Origin: Synechococcus sp. CBW1002
GTDB lineage: Bacteria; Cyanobacteriota; Cyanobacteriia; PCC-6307; Cyanobiaceae
Length of the DNA stretch: 64,000 nucleotides
Assembly: GCF_015840915.1 (NCBI RefSeq)
Contig: NZ_CP060398.1
Location: 2,976,001-3,040,000 of the forward strand
Direction: 5' to 3'
Shown here: piece after piece, positions 8,960 through 18,498 of the stretch
Numbering within the stretch: the stretch's first letter is position 1
Layout of the letters: each line of letters begins with the position of its first letter
Made by a program: the position numbers and the translations under genes
Notes under the pieces: generated by a model
What the model saw: the letters and a program-made list of their open reading frames with translations, nothing else
The model's database searches: none
What the model was told of the DNA's origin: nothing

Positions 8960-10083
8960 AGGTAGCAGACGATGACGACCATGATGATCCTGATTCCAGA
9001 GGAGGAGGCGCTCAGCTGGAACTTGATACGTTGATCAAGCCTGCTGACTGGCCAGAAGGAAAGAATTGGGGCACTCTCACGATTGATGCCAGTTGCACTC
9101 CTGCCGACATTACCTATCCCAGAGACCTCAGGCTCCTCAACGAGGCTCGCACAACGACCGAGCGAGTCATTGATGATCTGTGCACTCAGTCATCGGGATT
9201 CAGGAGACATCGACCTCGCTACGACCGTGGCCTTGCTCGTGCTCATTTCCTGAGAGTGGCGAAGCAAAAACGGCCACGCCGCCGAAAAGTGAAGGCTGCC
9301 ATTAAACATCAGCTTGGATATGTGCGGCAGAATCTCAAAGCCATTGATGCTCTGATCGGCCGTGGGGCAAGGCTTTCTGAGCTCAAGAGGCATTGGTGGC
9401 AGAAGTTGTTGGCCTGCAGCGAGTTGGAGCGGCAGCAGGGCCTTCTGCTCGCCTCTCAGACCAACAGCATTCCAGACCGCCTGGTGAACCTTGTGCAGAC
9501 CCATATCCGCCCAATGGTGCGAGGCAAAGCACGTGCTGCGGTGGAGTTTGGTGCCAAAATCAGTGTTTCGGTTCAAAACGGCTTTCCGTTCTTGCACCGC
9601 ATCAGCTGGAACCCCTACAACGAAGGAGAAGACCTGATCGCTCAGGCGGAAAAATACAAGCTGGATACAGGATCTTACCCAGAGCGCATCTGCGCCGACC
9701 GGATTTATATCACGGCCAAGAATAGGCATTTCTGCATGAGGAACGGTATTCGTCTCTCCGGCAAGCGATTGGGCCGCCCGCCCAAGGATCCTGATGTCAC
9801 CACTGCACACAAGCAGCAGCTCCGATCTGATCAAGCTCGACGCAATGAAGTGGAAGGCGTCTTTGGCTCTGGAAAGCGCAAGTATTCCCTGGATCTGATC
9901 ATGGCTCGTCTACCAGCTGGTGCCGAATCCTCCATCTCGATGGCCTTTGTCGTGATGTGCGCGGAAAAGGTCTTGAGGCTGCTGCGCCTCTTTTTTGCCC
10001 TTCTTTTTGGGTGGATCTACAGCTTTCTTATGGCCTGGTCAGCGATCAGAGCGCCTGCGGTCATCTGCAAGCCAGCCTTTTGA
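8960..10083 (+). pseudogene. Transposase C-terminal part of the outer ISDol1-like element
   Basis: It starts in the acidic spacer (VADDDDHDDPDSRGGG) directly at the IS110 end and runs to the normal stop. It contains the catalytic blocks LTIDASCTPADI, ICADRIYITAKNR and EVEGVFGSGKRKY. It differs from the two intact copies by scattered substitutions (for instance a C-terminus of VICKPAF), so it is older. An open frame extends upstream into IS110 DNA, but that extension is a chimera and not a real N-terminus. Confidence 0.88.
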
Positions 10084-10180
10084 GATCTGGCCCACTTGAT
10101 GTCACTGCGCTTGCCGGCCTGATTAACGCGAAGCAAACGGACGAATTCGGCGCGGATGGGCCGAGAATCTTTTTCAGGAG

Positions 10181-11446
10181 TGAGGTGGTCTGGCTTTTCT
10201 GGACAGGCCCCATCGTTAACCTCTGAGGCGGGGTACCGCCCCTGAAAGGGGCTCCCACCGATGAGCAAGCGCCGCACCCACAGCCCCGAGTTCAAGGCCA
10301 GGGTCGCCATGGAGGCGATCAGTGGCCGCAAGACGATCCAGGAGATCGCCGCCGACCACGCCATCCACCCGATCCAGGTGAGCCAGTGGAAGCGGCAGCT
10401 CCTGGACGGTGCCAGCGAGCTCTTCACCCGAGGCAAGAAGACCAAGGACAAGGAGGAGGGGCAGGCCAAGGAGGCGGAGCTGTTCCAGCAGATCGGACGG
10501 CTGCAGATGGAGCTGGAGTGGCTCAAAAAAAAGTCTCAACTGCTCTGATGCCCGTGAACTGCGCAAGCTGGTCGATCACGACCACCCCGAGCTCAGCATC
10601 AGCAGGCAGTGTGCGCTGCTGGGGCTGCCTCGATCCACGCTGTACTACCGGCCGACACCGGTCCGTGTATCGACGCTGCGGATCATGGCCAGGATCGATG
10701 CTCTCTACCTGGAGGATCCCTGCAGCGGCAGCCGCCGGATGGTGGACTATCTGGCCCAAGATGGTATCCCGATCAGCCGAGATCGAGTGCGAAACCTCAT
10801 GCGGCGCATGGGATTACGGGCGATCTACCAGAAGCCCCGGACGACGGTTCCAGGTGATCCGTCCGTGCGGTTCCCCTGCCTGGTGGACCTCACGCAGGTC
10901 ACGTCGGTGGATCAGGTCTGGGCGACCGACATCACCTACATCCCTCTGCAGAAAGGGTTCCTCTATCTGGTGGCGATCATGGATCTCCATTCCAGGCATG
11001 TGCTCAGCTGGAGGCTCTCCAACAGCCTTGACACGAAGTTCTGTCTGGAGGCCCTGGAGATGGCCTTGGGAGGCGGCCGTAGGCCAGAGATCTTCCACTC
11101 CGATCAAGGCTGTCAGTTCACGTCCGCTGACTTTGTGGCCAGACTCAAAGGGGAGCGGATCCAGATCAGCTGGTCCGGCAGAAAGCGGTGCTACGACAAC
11201 ATCCTTGTTGAACGGCTGTGGAGGACTGTCAAGTACGAGGAGGTCTACCTACGGGCATACAGCGATGGCTGGGACGCTGAAATCAGCCTGGCCCGCTTCC
11301 TGTGGCGGTATTGCCATGTAAGACCTCACAGTTCCCTTGGAGGCAAAACTCCCCACGCGGTCTACACTGAGGCCGAACCATGTTCCACCCGTCCTGGGTT
11401 AACGATGTCAGGGGCCGGAACTGTCCAATAAAAGGCACCCACCTCA
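10181..11446 (+). mobile_element. IS3-family element copy C, intact
   Basis: This 1266-bp element has the ends TGAGGTGGTCTGGC and GGCACCCACCTCA and the target duplication GAG (10178-10180, 11447-11449). It sits inside the right inverted repeat of the outer ISDol1-like element. Confidence 0.92.
10261..11431 (+). CDS. IS3 orfAB transposase, copy C (programmed frameshift)
   Basis: OrfA (10261-10548, 95 residues) has an HTH (IQEIAADHAIHPIQVSQWKR) and a coiled coil. The A8 run at 10525-10532 allows a -1 shift into orfB, which ends at 11431. The fusion carries HTH_21 (LYLEDPCSGSRRMVDYL) and an rve core with Asp in ATDITYIPL, Asp in IFHSDQGCQF and Glu in ILVERLWRTVK. OrfB has no good start of its own, so the fusion is the likely active transposase. 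It is identical to copy D. Confidence 0.9.
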
Positions 11447-11453
11447 GAGTCCC

Positions 11454-12162
11454 TAAAGAAAAACACACCGTTCGACAACCACCATTGATTGACTTTGCCA
11501 AACCTCGTCTGTTCGAGTGAACAATATCCTTGGCTTCCTCGCTTGCAAGTTTGTTGCTAGGTTGCTCTTCTCGTGAGCTTGAACCCTAAGCATAGTCAAT
11601 CGAGATTAGCGTAGTTGCGCAAGTTAAGATGTGTCGAGTCGAACACACATCAATTACTCATCTAAAATGAACATTACGTTAAAGCAGCTATACTTTTTGA
11701 CGTATGTCTATTCATGGCAGCTTATATTAACCCAAATATTATTTGCCTCTAACTAATGGGATGCAAAGACAATGTCTATGCCTGTCTTATTGGTCTTGGG
11801 CGTGGGATCACTTCAAATAGCAGATGCAATAACTTGATCAGACCGACCTAATCTGAATAATTCTCACTATCGCTCAGACAAGCCTCAATCAGTATAGTCA
11901 ACGTGGTCGGCCTCTGCCTCAACCACTAGATGATCACTGCGTGGTGCTCTCGGTAGATCGCCGAAGTGGAACAATGGATGCCATATTGAACACAGCCATG
12001 CCATGCTCTCTGAGCATCAGCCGTCGTTTCGGCGTCTCTATTGCTCGTTTCCCGTTCTGAAAGGACTGTTCGAAGCGCGGCCTTCCCCTTGTTTGATTGT
12101 CAGCACGAATGGTGAACCCTCACCAATCCTGGTTTAATCTTAATCTGTGATCCACAGTATCC
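11454..12162. other. Native A+T-rich intergenic region
   Basis: About 700 bp without a convincing gene. The first six bases are the TAAAGA duplication. In the ancestral sequence this region followed position 628 directly, so it is the upstream region of the 12163 gene run and probably holds its promoter. No clear -10/-35 pair can be singled out. Confidence 0.5.
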
Positions 12163-12903
12163 ATGTTTACTCTTTTCCTGCCTGGCAGTTTTCGCCGCAG
12201 TTCAGATTATGTCTGGTTGAGTAAATGCTTGGCTCATAATAGCGACTTTTATACTGTTGATTATCCGGTTAGCTCTACTGTAGCCAAATTAAACTCTGAG
12301 TTCTATGTTTCAGACTGTTTACTACAGGTTCGTCGTGAACTAATCTATGGTAGCCAATCAACATCAGATTCAAGACTTTCGATTGCCTATGAGGAGTCAG
12401 TCATTGGATCATTTTTAGGGCAAGTTAGGAAACGTCATGGCAAATCAATTTCTGATCATGAGATCCTTTCTCAAACACTAATCATTGGTCATAGTCAAGG
12501 AGCAGGGCACGCCGCAGTTATTGCTATGGATAACAGTCTTAACGGCGTACTGCTCATTTCAGGACCAGCTGATTCATACCAGCATGTTCCTTCTTCCTGG
12601 ACCGGGATCAGGGCAAGAACTTCCAGAAGTCGTTATAAAATGTTTGTCCATGCTGAAGATAGACATTCGAGAATGTGTCTATACCATTCAACACTTCTTG
12701 GATTACAGAATATTAGCGTACTCACGGAGTCATCTAAACTAGAAGATATCATATCCAGTCAAGTTGTCATTGACACACGGCCCTTGCCCCCCTTAAAATC
12801 ACATGACTGCTTGACGTTCGATTCCGAAAAGCTTGATGACTTCAATAAGTTATATTTATCTGCAGTTATTGCCAAACATAATTCAGCTCTAGTGCCTTTT
12901 TAA
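12163..12903 (+). CDS. Alpha/beta-hydrolase-like protein
   Basis: This 246-residue protein begins MFTLFLPGSFRRSSDYVWLS, a typical first strand of an alpha/beta-hydrolase. It contains the nucleophile elbow IIGHSQGAGHAAVIAM near residue 110. A later Asp (LLISGPADS, or HAEDRHS) and a late His would complete the triad. There is no signal peptide, so it is probably cytoplasmic. It opens a co-directional run with the acidic protein, sulfotransferase and 14447 protein. A role as thioesterase or esterase on the product of the KS-AT enzyme (26105-29404) is possible but inferred. The substrate is unknown. Confidence 0.65.
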   Translation: MFTLFLPGSFRRSSDYVWLSKCLAHNSDFYTVDYPVSSTVAKLNSEFYVSDCLLQVRRELIYGSQSTSDSRLSIAYEESVIGSFLGQVRKRHGKSISDHEILSQTLIIGHSQGAGHAAVIAMDNSLNGVLLISGPADSYQHVPSSWTGIRARTSRSRYKMFVHAEDRHSRMCLYHSTLLGLQNISVLTESSKLEDIISSQVVIDTRPLPPLKSHDCLTFDSEKLDDFNKLYLSAVIAKHNSALVPF

Positions 12904-12944
12904 TGAGTACTTACTCGCGTTAATTGAACTTAATCGATTCAGCA

Positions 12945-13472
12945 ATGAAGACCTCCCCGTTTTTTAATTTCCTTCCCCCTGCATCTGTGGACAACTCTTC
13001 TCATGAACCTCATGACAATGAAGATTCGCAGCACGAGATCGCCAATTCCATCGACTCTTATCTCGAAGTCTTGATGGAACGAGCTAATCTTGACAGCACT
13101 GTTGCTGGTCGAGAAAATAGTATTGAATACAATACACTGACGCAGATTGTTTCAGTTTCCCGAAAAGATGCTGATCAATCTTACGTTGATGTCTCCGATG
13201 ACGAAGATGCTGAACATCAGCTTGATCCACAGCCATCAAGTTCTGAGCTTGTAGCGGAGCCCTTCAGTGAGATGGAGTCTGAAAATGCTCATGTAGCGTT
13301 ATTTAAATTTTTGTTTGAGCCAATTGATTCTTCTACTGTAAATGACGAGTCACCTGATTTAGTTCTTTCCACTGAACTCATTAATGATCTTCAGGACCTG
13401 AAGGACAGGATGCAACATCGCTACAATGTCATAAGGCGCAATCTTTTCAACAGCTCAAATGGTCATGATTGA
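12945..13472 (+). CDS. Acidic hypothetical protein
   Basis: This 175-residue protein of unknown function begins MKTSPFFNFLPPASV; a TTG seven codons upstream is a weaker start. It is rich in Asp, Glu and Ser (DVSDDEDAEHQLDPQPSSS) with a more ordered, basic C-terminal helix (LINDLQDLKDRMQHRYNVIR). It overlaps the next gene by 14 nt, suggesting translational coupling with the sulfotransferase. The shape suggests an adaptor or intrinsically disordered partner, but no family is recognised. Confidence 0.6.
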   Translation: MKTSPFFNFLPPASVDNSSHEPHDNEDSQHEIANSIDSYLEVLMERANLDSTVAGRENSIEYNTLTQIVSVSRKDADQSYVDVSDDEDAEHQLDPQPSSSELVAEPFSEMESENAHVALFKFLFEPIDSSTVNDESPDLVLSTELINDLQDLKDRMQHRYNVIRRNLFNSSNGHD

Positions 13473-14442
13473 TCCTATTTTTTTATTGAGTCCGCCTCGT
13501 TCTTTCTCATCAGTTGTTTCGTCTATTATTGGCCAGCATCCTGATCTCTATTGTTTTCCTGAGCTCCACCTTCTTTATCGTGATGACATAGGTCATTTAC
13601 TATCTAATAAGTCAAACATCAAGTATGCAAGATTTGCACCTAGTGGCCTTCTGAGAGCAATCGCACAGGTTCACGAAAACAAACAAGATAGTGCAGCCTG
13701 TAGCCGTGCTTGGATGTGGCTGGCGAACAATCAGTCAATGACTAGCAAGCAGCTGTTTGAATATCTATGCAATGCCTATTATCCTAGGGTCTGTATCGAG
13801 AAGTCGCCGCCAAATACTAAGACAATTGATCGCATGATCAGATTATTTAAATACTATCCAAATGCCAAATTTATTCATCTTACGCGAAGTGTTGTCGGTG
13901 CTTCAAAATCTTTGAAGGAGTTCTTCGAGTTTAGGCGTACAGTTAATAGTCCTGCGGCAGGGCATCCTATGGTTAAGGAGAACTATGCTTTAATGTGGTA
14001 TGCCATGCATCGCAATATACTGAAGTTTCGCTCTATTGTTCCGCCTTCCAACTTCCTTACTGTTAGTGGGGAGGCAATTCTATCTGATCCACGAGTAGTT
14101 CTACCTCAACTATGTCGCTGGCTTGGTGTCTCGGACGATAGTTTATGCATTGATGAGATGCTCAAGCCTGAGGCGTCCCCTTATGCCTTTTATGGTCCAC
14201 GTATGGCACCTTGTGGCAATGATCCGAAGTTTATAACTAATCCGGAGTTTCGGCAAATGAGGCGAAAAAAATATTCTCAATACGATGTACGGGAGTATCT
14301 TCTTTCTAATGGACGACCTGCATTTACTCGTTCCTACCTTGATAAGCTTGATGATGAAGCAACTATAGAACGCCTACATTCCTGGGATTACTCTATGCTT
14401 GAACTAGTTATGGATATGGAGGCACAACTTGGCTACGCCTGA
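13459..14442 (+). CDS. Sulfotransferase-family protein
   Basis: This 327-residue protein has the PAPS-dependent sulfotransferase fold. The 5'-phosphosulfate loop is FLLSPPRSFSSVVSSIIGQH near residue 8, and a 3'-phosphate-binding segment FIHLTRSVVGASKS lies near residue 138. A downstream ALMWYAMHRNILKF helix is also typical. Members transfer sulfate from PAPS to hydroxyl or amine groups of small molecules or glycans. The start overlaps the acidic protein by 14 nt, and an ATG two codons later is also possible. Together with hydrolases and a KS-AT enzyme it suggests a sulfated acyl or polyketide product, or sulfation-assisted decarboxylation; both are inference. Confidence 0.75.
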   Translation: MVMIDPIFLLSPPRSFSSVVSSIIGQHPDLYCFPELHLLYRDDIGHLLSNKSNIKYARFAPSGLLRAIAQVHENKQDSAACSRAWMWLANNQSMTSKQLFEYLCNAYYPRVCIEKSPPNTKTIDRMIRLFKYYPNAKFIHLTRSVVGASKSLKEFFEFRRTVNSPAAGHPMVKENYALMWYAMHRNILKFRSIVPPSNFLTVSGEAILSDPRVVLPQLCRWLGVSDDSLCIDEMLKPEASPYAFYGPRMAPCGNDPKFITNPEFRQMRRKKYSQYDVREYLLSNGRPAFTRSYLDKLDDEATIERLHSWDYSMLELVMDMEAQLGYA

Positions 14443-14446
14443 ACGA

Positions 14447-15511
14447 ATGAATTTACTTTCTATTCCCCTCCCTGGAGGGACCAACGATACTCAGCAAATA
14501 TTGGCTGTCCATCAGTCAATTAATTCTGTCGGAATGTGGATTCTTCTTTCTACGACTTCTTCTCGCACTCTTGTCTACTGTACATCATCTAATTCTGATT
14601 CATGCTTTGTACTTCCGTACAATTTTGTTTATCTTGGTTCATCGCTCAATGGTGAGTTATTTTTCATAACTGACGAAACCGAAAGCGCTAAATCCTTGTT
14701 GTATATTATAAATTTTGATCCTTCTTTTGGCATCAAGGTGACTAACGTTAATATTAAGTTTAAGCCCAGTCATTTGAATGAACTACTTAAATACTGTAAG
14801 CCTCGTATTGACCTGGCAGGTTCTTCTACTTTGAATAATTCTCCTTTACTTAATGATAATGCGCTCAACGAGGCTACCTTAACTTCTGTTTGTGTTCCAT
14901 TCCATAGTTATCGCGATGTTTTATCTATTAGAAATATTACACTGCCAATATCATCTTGTTATGAATGCAATTCAAGCATTGCCAACGCTATCTCTGTCTT
15001 TCAATCTCACTATCCGTACCTGTCGCTTGTTGATGCTATTGAGCTCCGTGATCATTCGGTTGTACTTATAGCCAATGATTCTTCTATAAGAACTTTGAGT
15101 TGTGGGGTTGAATCCAGACTGTTTACCTGTAAGGGCTCGGCTAAGCCAACCCTTGTTCTTGGACGTTCTCTCTTCTCCATTGATAATTCATTATCGATAG
15201 CACCTTCTGCGTCAGGCTTAGTTCACCCATCACTAGGCTTAGTCTTAGCCTCTTCACATGATTGTGACTTGTCTGCTAAGGTTTGTCAGTCTAACATGCT
15301 TTGTGTATTAAGCCTAGATTATACCACAACTTCTATGTTTTGTTCATCTGACAATGGTTCTACATTTTTTTTAGTCGATAAAGTAGTGCATCGTGATCAT
15401 GACCTTGTGCCGATGCTTATTCATCATCTTGATCATTCCCAAACCCTCTTTTATTCCTCTCGAGTTGATCGCTCAGCTATTTATTTCTTAAATAATTTTT
15501 TCATTTCATAA
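14447..15511 (+). CDS. Hypothetical beta-rich protein
   Basis: This 354-residue protein has no recognised family. The ATG giving MNLLSIPLPGG lies just after the sulfotransferase stop; a TTG six codons earlier overlaps it. The sequence alternates short hydrophobic strands and Ser/Thr/Asn loops (GMWILLSTTSSRTLVYCTSS, ELFFITDETES) in a way reminiscent of beta-propeller blades. It has an unusually high number of Cys and Ser residues and no signal peptide. It ends the four-gene run and is interrupted from the rest of the locus by IS DNA. Confidence 0.6.
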   Translation: MNLLSIPLPGGTNDTQQILAVHQSINSVGMWILLSTTSSRTLVYCTSSNSDSCFVLPYNFVYLGSSLNGELFFITDETESAKSLLYIINFDPSFGIKVTNVNIKFKPSHLNELLKYCKPRIDLAGSSTLNNSPLLNDNALNEATLTSVCVPFHSYRDVLSIRNITLPISSCYECNSSIANAISVFQSHYPYLSLVDAIELRDHSVVLIANDSSIRTLSCGVESRLFTCKGSAKPTLVLGRSLFSIDNSLSIAPSASGLVHPSLGLVLASSHDCDLSAKVCQSNMLCVLSLDYTTTSMFCSSDNGSTFFLVDKVVHRDHDLVPMLIHHLDHSQTLFYSSRVDRSAIYFLNNFFIS

Positions 15512-15663
15512 CCTTTGTGCCAGGTCACAACTTTTCTGATTTGCAACTCGTTCATACCATGAGTTAAGTTTTGAATTTCTCGTCGTAATGTGTAGATTGC
15601 ATTATATCTGCAGTTATGCTCCTTGCCATATGTGGCTTCTATGTCTAGTGGCAACGGCAGGAG
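15512..15663. other. A+T-rich segment with a possible reverse-strand gene end
   Basis: A reverse-strand frame here ends inside the 3' end of the 14447 gene (stop near 15481) and encodes a charged helical tail (NAIYTLRREIQNLTHGMNEL). It could be the C-terminus of a native gene cut by the IS3 remnant, but the fragment is too short to assign. Confidence 0.3.
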
Positions 15664-15672
15664 ACGCCGGGA

Positions 15673-15890
15673 ATGCAGGTAACTCAGAACGCTCTGATTA
15701 CCGCTGAGATTCAGTTGGTTTTCGAGCAGCATCGTGACTACTACGGTTCCTCGCGCTTGCACCGTGAACTGATGGCTTCCGGCCACAGGGTTTTTCGTCA
15801 CCGCGTCGCCCGGCTCATGAGACGTGCACAGCTCAATGGCAGAACCCGCAAGGCGTTCCGGCCCTGCCGTCAGGACAGCGGTTCGGCGAT
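15673..15890 (+). pseudogene. IS3-family orfB fragment (second IS3 type)
   Basis: The fragment ALITAEIQLVFEQHRDYYGS, then RLHRELMASGHRVFRHRV and ARLMRRAQLNG matches the HTH_21 region at the start of IS3 orfB proteins. Nothing of the DDE core follows. It breaks off at the 16-bp direct repeat at 15897. Confidence 0.75.
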
Positions 15891-15896
15891 ATTACC

Positions 15897-15912
15897 TAGG
15901 GCCTCCTGAGAA
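15897..15912. repeat. 16-bp direct repeat bounding the IS256 fragment (left copy)
   Basis: TAGGGCCTCCTGAGAA here is identical to 20395-20410. It could be a target duplication or the trace of recombination that trimmed the IS256 element. Confidence 0.5.
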
Positions 15913-16106
15913 AGGGCAAAGCGGCTGCGCCGCAGTGGATCCGAGCAGATTTCATCGGCGCGGCGGAGGGGAACTGCTTGCGCAGCATCTCGGTGACCCG
16001 CTGCCAATGGGTGTCCGGCGACGATTAGGTAGGCGGGTCCGCGCAACTACATAGGCGGGTCTCAGGACGCGACAACAGGGTTCCGATTCCGGTCTGGAGC
16101 CCTGCC

Positions 16107-17828
16107 ATGCCCGCCCCTCTGTCGTTGCGGATCAAGGAGCGGTACATGGCAAAACGGGCCAATGGGCTCAGCCAACAGGTGGCGGCTGATGCGGCGGGGA
16201 TTTCGGTGCGCAGCGCGCAACGGATCGATCGGGGTGAGCTGCAGCCCGAGGGGCAACAGCAGCAGCGGGGTCGCCATTGGCGCACCCGAGCCGATCCCCT
16301 GGCCGAGGTCTGGGAGAGCGTGCTGGTGCCGATGCTTGAGAAGGCGCCGCAACTGGAACCCCAGACCCTGCTGCTTCACCTGGAACAGCTCAGGCCTGGC
16401 GAGGAGTGGTACCGGCGCAAGCGGACCCTGCAGCGCCGCGTCGAGCAGTGGCGGGCCCTGCACGGCCCGGCCCAGGAGGTGATGTTCCTGCAGCAGCACC
16501 GGGCCGGTGTACTGGGGATCTCGGATTTCACGTTGCTCAAAGGTGAGCCGATCACCGTGGCGGGGGAGGTGCTGGAGCACCGGCTGTTCCACTTCCGCCT
16601 GCCCTATTCGGGCTGGTGCCATGTGGCGGTGATCCACGGCGGCGAAAGCTTTGTCGCCCTATCCGAGGCCCTGCAAAACGCTCTCGCTCTTTGCGGTGGG
16701 GTGCCGGCGGAGCACCGCACCGACAGCCTGAGTGCTTGCTTCCGCAACCGCGACGGCAGCTACGCCGGCGATTACACGAGCCGTTACCGCGAGCTGTGCG
16801 CCCACCTGGGGGTGATCGCCACCCGCAACAACCGCGGCGTTGCCCACGAGAACGGCGCGATCGAGGGCCCGCACCGGCACTGGAAACATCGGCTGGAGCA
16901 GCAGCTGATCCAGCGCGGCAGCCGTGATTTCGCCACCGAGGCCGACTACCGGCAGCTCGTCGCCCAGGTCACCAACACGCTCAACAGCCGCTACCAGGTG
17001 CAGGGGAACCTGGAGATTGAGCAGCTGCATCTCCAGCCCCTGCCGGTGGAGCGCTTTGCCGACTACGAGCCGGTGGTGGCGCGGGTGCGGAGCACCAGCA
17101 CGATCGAGGTGCGCTCGGTCACCTACAGCGTCCCCTCGCGGCTGATCGGCCAGCAGCTGACGGTGCACTTGCGCCATGACCGGCTGGATCTGTTCCTGCG
17201 CAGCAAGTTCGTGGAGACCCTGCCACGGTTGCGTCGGCGAGCGGGAGAAAGCGGGCCGTTGCGGCGGATCGATTTCCGCCACGTGATCGAGAGTCTGCGC
17301 CGCAAACCCCGGGCGCTGCTGCGTGCCCAGCTGCAGTCCGACCTGCTCCCCGGAGAGACCTGGCGTCAGTTGTGGCGCTTGCTTTTGGCGGCCCTGCCGC
17401 CGGATGAGGCCGCCAAGGTCATGGTGGACGCCCTCCATGTCGCTGCCCGGACGGACGATCTGGCCGGTGTGGAGCGGTATCTGCGGCGTCAGCTCCGCCG
17501 CGGTGAGCTGAACCTCACGGCCCTGCGCGATCACTACGGCCTGCGGCCCCCCCGGGGCCTGGCGGCCATGCCCCAGCTCGACATCCCCGAACACACCCTC
17601 AGCAGCTATGACGAACTCCTGGTTGGAACCCCCGAGCAGGCCGGCACTGGAAACGGCTCTGCCATCGGTGTTGAAACAGTTGAAACTGCCCCAGTTCCGC
17701 AGCCAGTGGCAGGCGGCCGAGCAGCAGGCCACAGCCGCTGGCTGGAGTCCAGCCAGCTACCTCTATGTGCTGGCAGAGCAGGAACACCAGCAGCGGCATC
17801 AAGCCCGTCAACGGCGGCTGTTGCATGA
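16107..17828 (+). CDS. istA: IstA transposase (IS21), copy 2
   Basis: This 573-residue IS21 transposase begins MPAPLSLRIKERYMAKRANG. The HTH is QQVAADAAGISVRSAQRI. The rve core has Asp in GISDFTLLKGEP, Asp in HRTDSLSACFRN and Glu in NNRGVAHENGAIEGPHRHWK. The C-terminal beta-barrel region is VRSTSTIEVRSVTYSVPSRL. It overlaps istB by 221 nt, an unusually long overlap that adds a Pro/Ser/Ala-rich tail to IstA. Confidence 0.92.
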   Translation: MPAPLSLRIKERYMAKRANGLSQQVAADAAGISVRSAQRIDRGELQPEGQQQQRGRHWRTRADPLAEVWESVLVPMLEKAPQLEPQTLLLHLEQLRPGEEWYRRKRTLQRRVEQWRALHGPAQEVMFLQQHRAGVLGISDFTLLKGEPITVAGEVLEHRLFHFRLPYSGWCHVAVIHGGESFVALSEALQNALALCGGVPAEHRTDSLSACFRNRDGSYAGDYTSRYRELCAHLGVIATRNNRGVAHENGAIEGPHRHWKHRLEQQLIQRGSRDFATEADYRQLVAQVTNTLNSRYQVQGNLEIEQLHLQPLPVERFADYEPVVARVRSTSTIEVRSVTYSVPSRLIGQQLTVHLRHDRLDLFLRSKFVETLPRLRRRAGESGPLRRIDFRHVIESLRRKPRALLRAQLQSDLLPGETWRQLWRLLLAALPPDEAAKVMVDALHVAARTDDLAGVERYLRRQLRRGELNLTALRDHYGLRPPRGLAAMPQLDIPEHTLSSYDELLVGTPEQAGTGNGSAIGVETVETAPVPQPVAGGRAAGHSRWLESSQLPLCAGRAGTPAAASSPSTAAVA

Positions 17829-18402
17829 GGCCCAGCTGCCGGTCCCCAAGACCCTGGCGGACTACGACTGGAACGCCATCCCGGATCTTGAGCGTCCTCA
17901 GATCGAGCAGCTCGCCCACGACACCGGCTGGCTGGATCGGGCCGAGAACCTGCTGCTATTCGGTCCCAGCGGTGTGGGCAAAACCCACCTGGCAGCAGGC
18001 ATCTGCCGCAGCCTGATCGCCCTGGACCGCACGGCGCGGTTTTTCTCCGCCACCACGCTGGTGCAGGAGCTGCAGCGCGCCAAAGCCGATTACGCCCTGG
18101 CTAAGGCCCTGACCCGACTGGATCGCTTTGCCCTGCTGGTGATCGATGACATCGGCTACGTCCGCAAGGACGAGGCCGAGACCTCGGTGCTGTTCGAGCT
18201 GGTGATGCACCGCTACGAGCGCAGATCCCTGTTGGTGACCAGTAACCAGCCGTTCAGCGAGTGGGAGAACGTCTTCTCCACCAGCGCCATGACCGTGGCA
18301 GCGGTGGACCGGCTGGTGGACCACAGCACGCTGATTCAGATCAATGGCGAGAGCTACCGCCGCAAACGGGCACGGCGGATTGACCGCTCCAGCGCAGGCT
18401 GA
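17608..18402 (+). CDS. istB: IstB ATPase (IS21 helper), copy 2
   Basis: This 264-residue AAA+ protein has Walker A GPSGVGKTHLA, Walker B LLVIDDIGYV, sensor-1 LVTSNQPFSEW and the ending MTVAAVDRLVDHSTLIQI. It starts at an ATG deep inside istA and partners IstA in target capture. Confidence 0.92.
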   Translation: MTNSWLEPPSRPALETALPSVLKQLKLPQFRSQWQAAEQQATAAGWSPASYLYVLAEQEHQQRHQARQRRLLHEAQLPVPKTLADYDWNAIPDLERPQIEQLAHDTGWLDRAENLLLFGPSGVGKTHLAAGICRSLIALDRTARFFSATTLVQELQRAKADYALAKALTRLDRFALLVIDDIGYVRKDEAETSVLFELVMHRYERRSLLVTSNQPFSEWENVFSTSAMTVAAVDRLVDHSTLIQINGESYRRKRARRIDRSSAG

Positions 18403-18498
18403 TTCGTCGCCGCGACCAGGCGTCAATTACCCGCCAACCACAAGCCAACCCCTGGCGCCAGGTGCCGGTGATGAGCTCCGCGCTGCCGTCGGACCGTG

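Larger units (their letters stand above)
629..11453 (+). mobile_element. Outer ISDol1-like element, decayed and filled with later insertions
   Basis: The left end GGGACTCCTGAAAAA begins at 629, and the inverted right end (...TTTTTCAGGAG, then TCCC after an IS3) finishes at 11453. Both ends are flanked by TAAAGA (623-628 and 11454-11459), so they belong to one insertion event. Two intact sister copies (979-2745 and 34892-36658) are 1767 bp with 6-bp duplications. That size and TSD length match the ISDol1 group of ISNCY as known from IS classification; the name is inference. Here only the first about 220 bp and the 3' part (8960-11453) remain. The middle was replaced by IS3 copy B, an IS66/IS21 segment and a truncated IS110. 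Confidence 0.8.

Noticed and set aside
12163-15511. Complete olefin-synthase-type pathway
   Set aside because: No FAAL, KR, ACP, or fused ST-TE is present. Co-occurrence of a sulfotransferase and a hydrolase alone is not enough.
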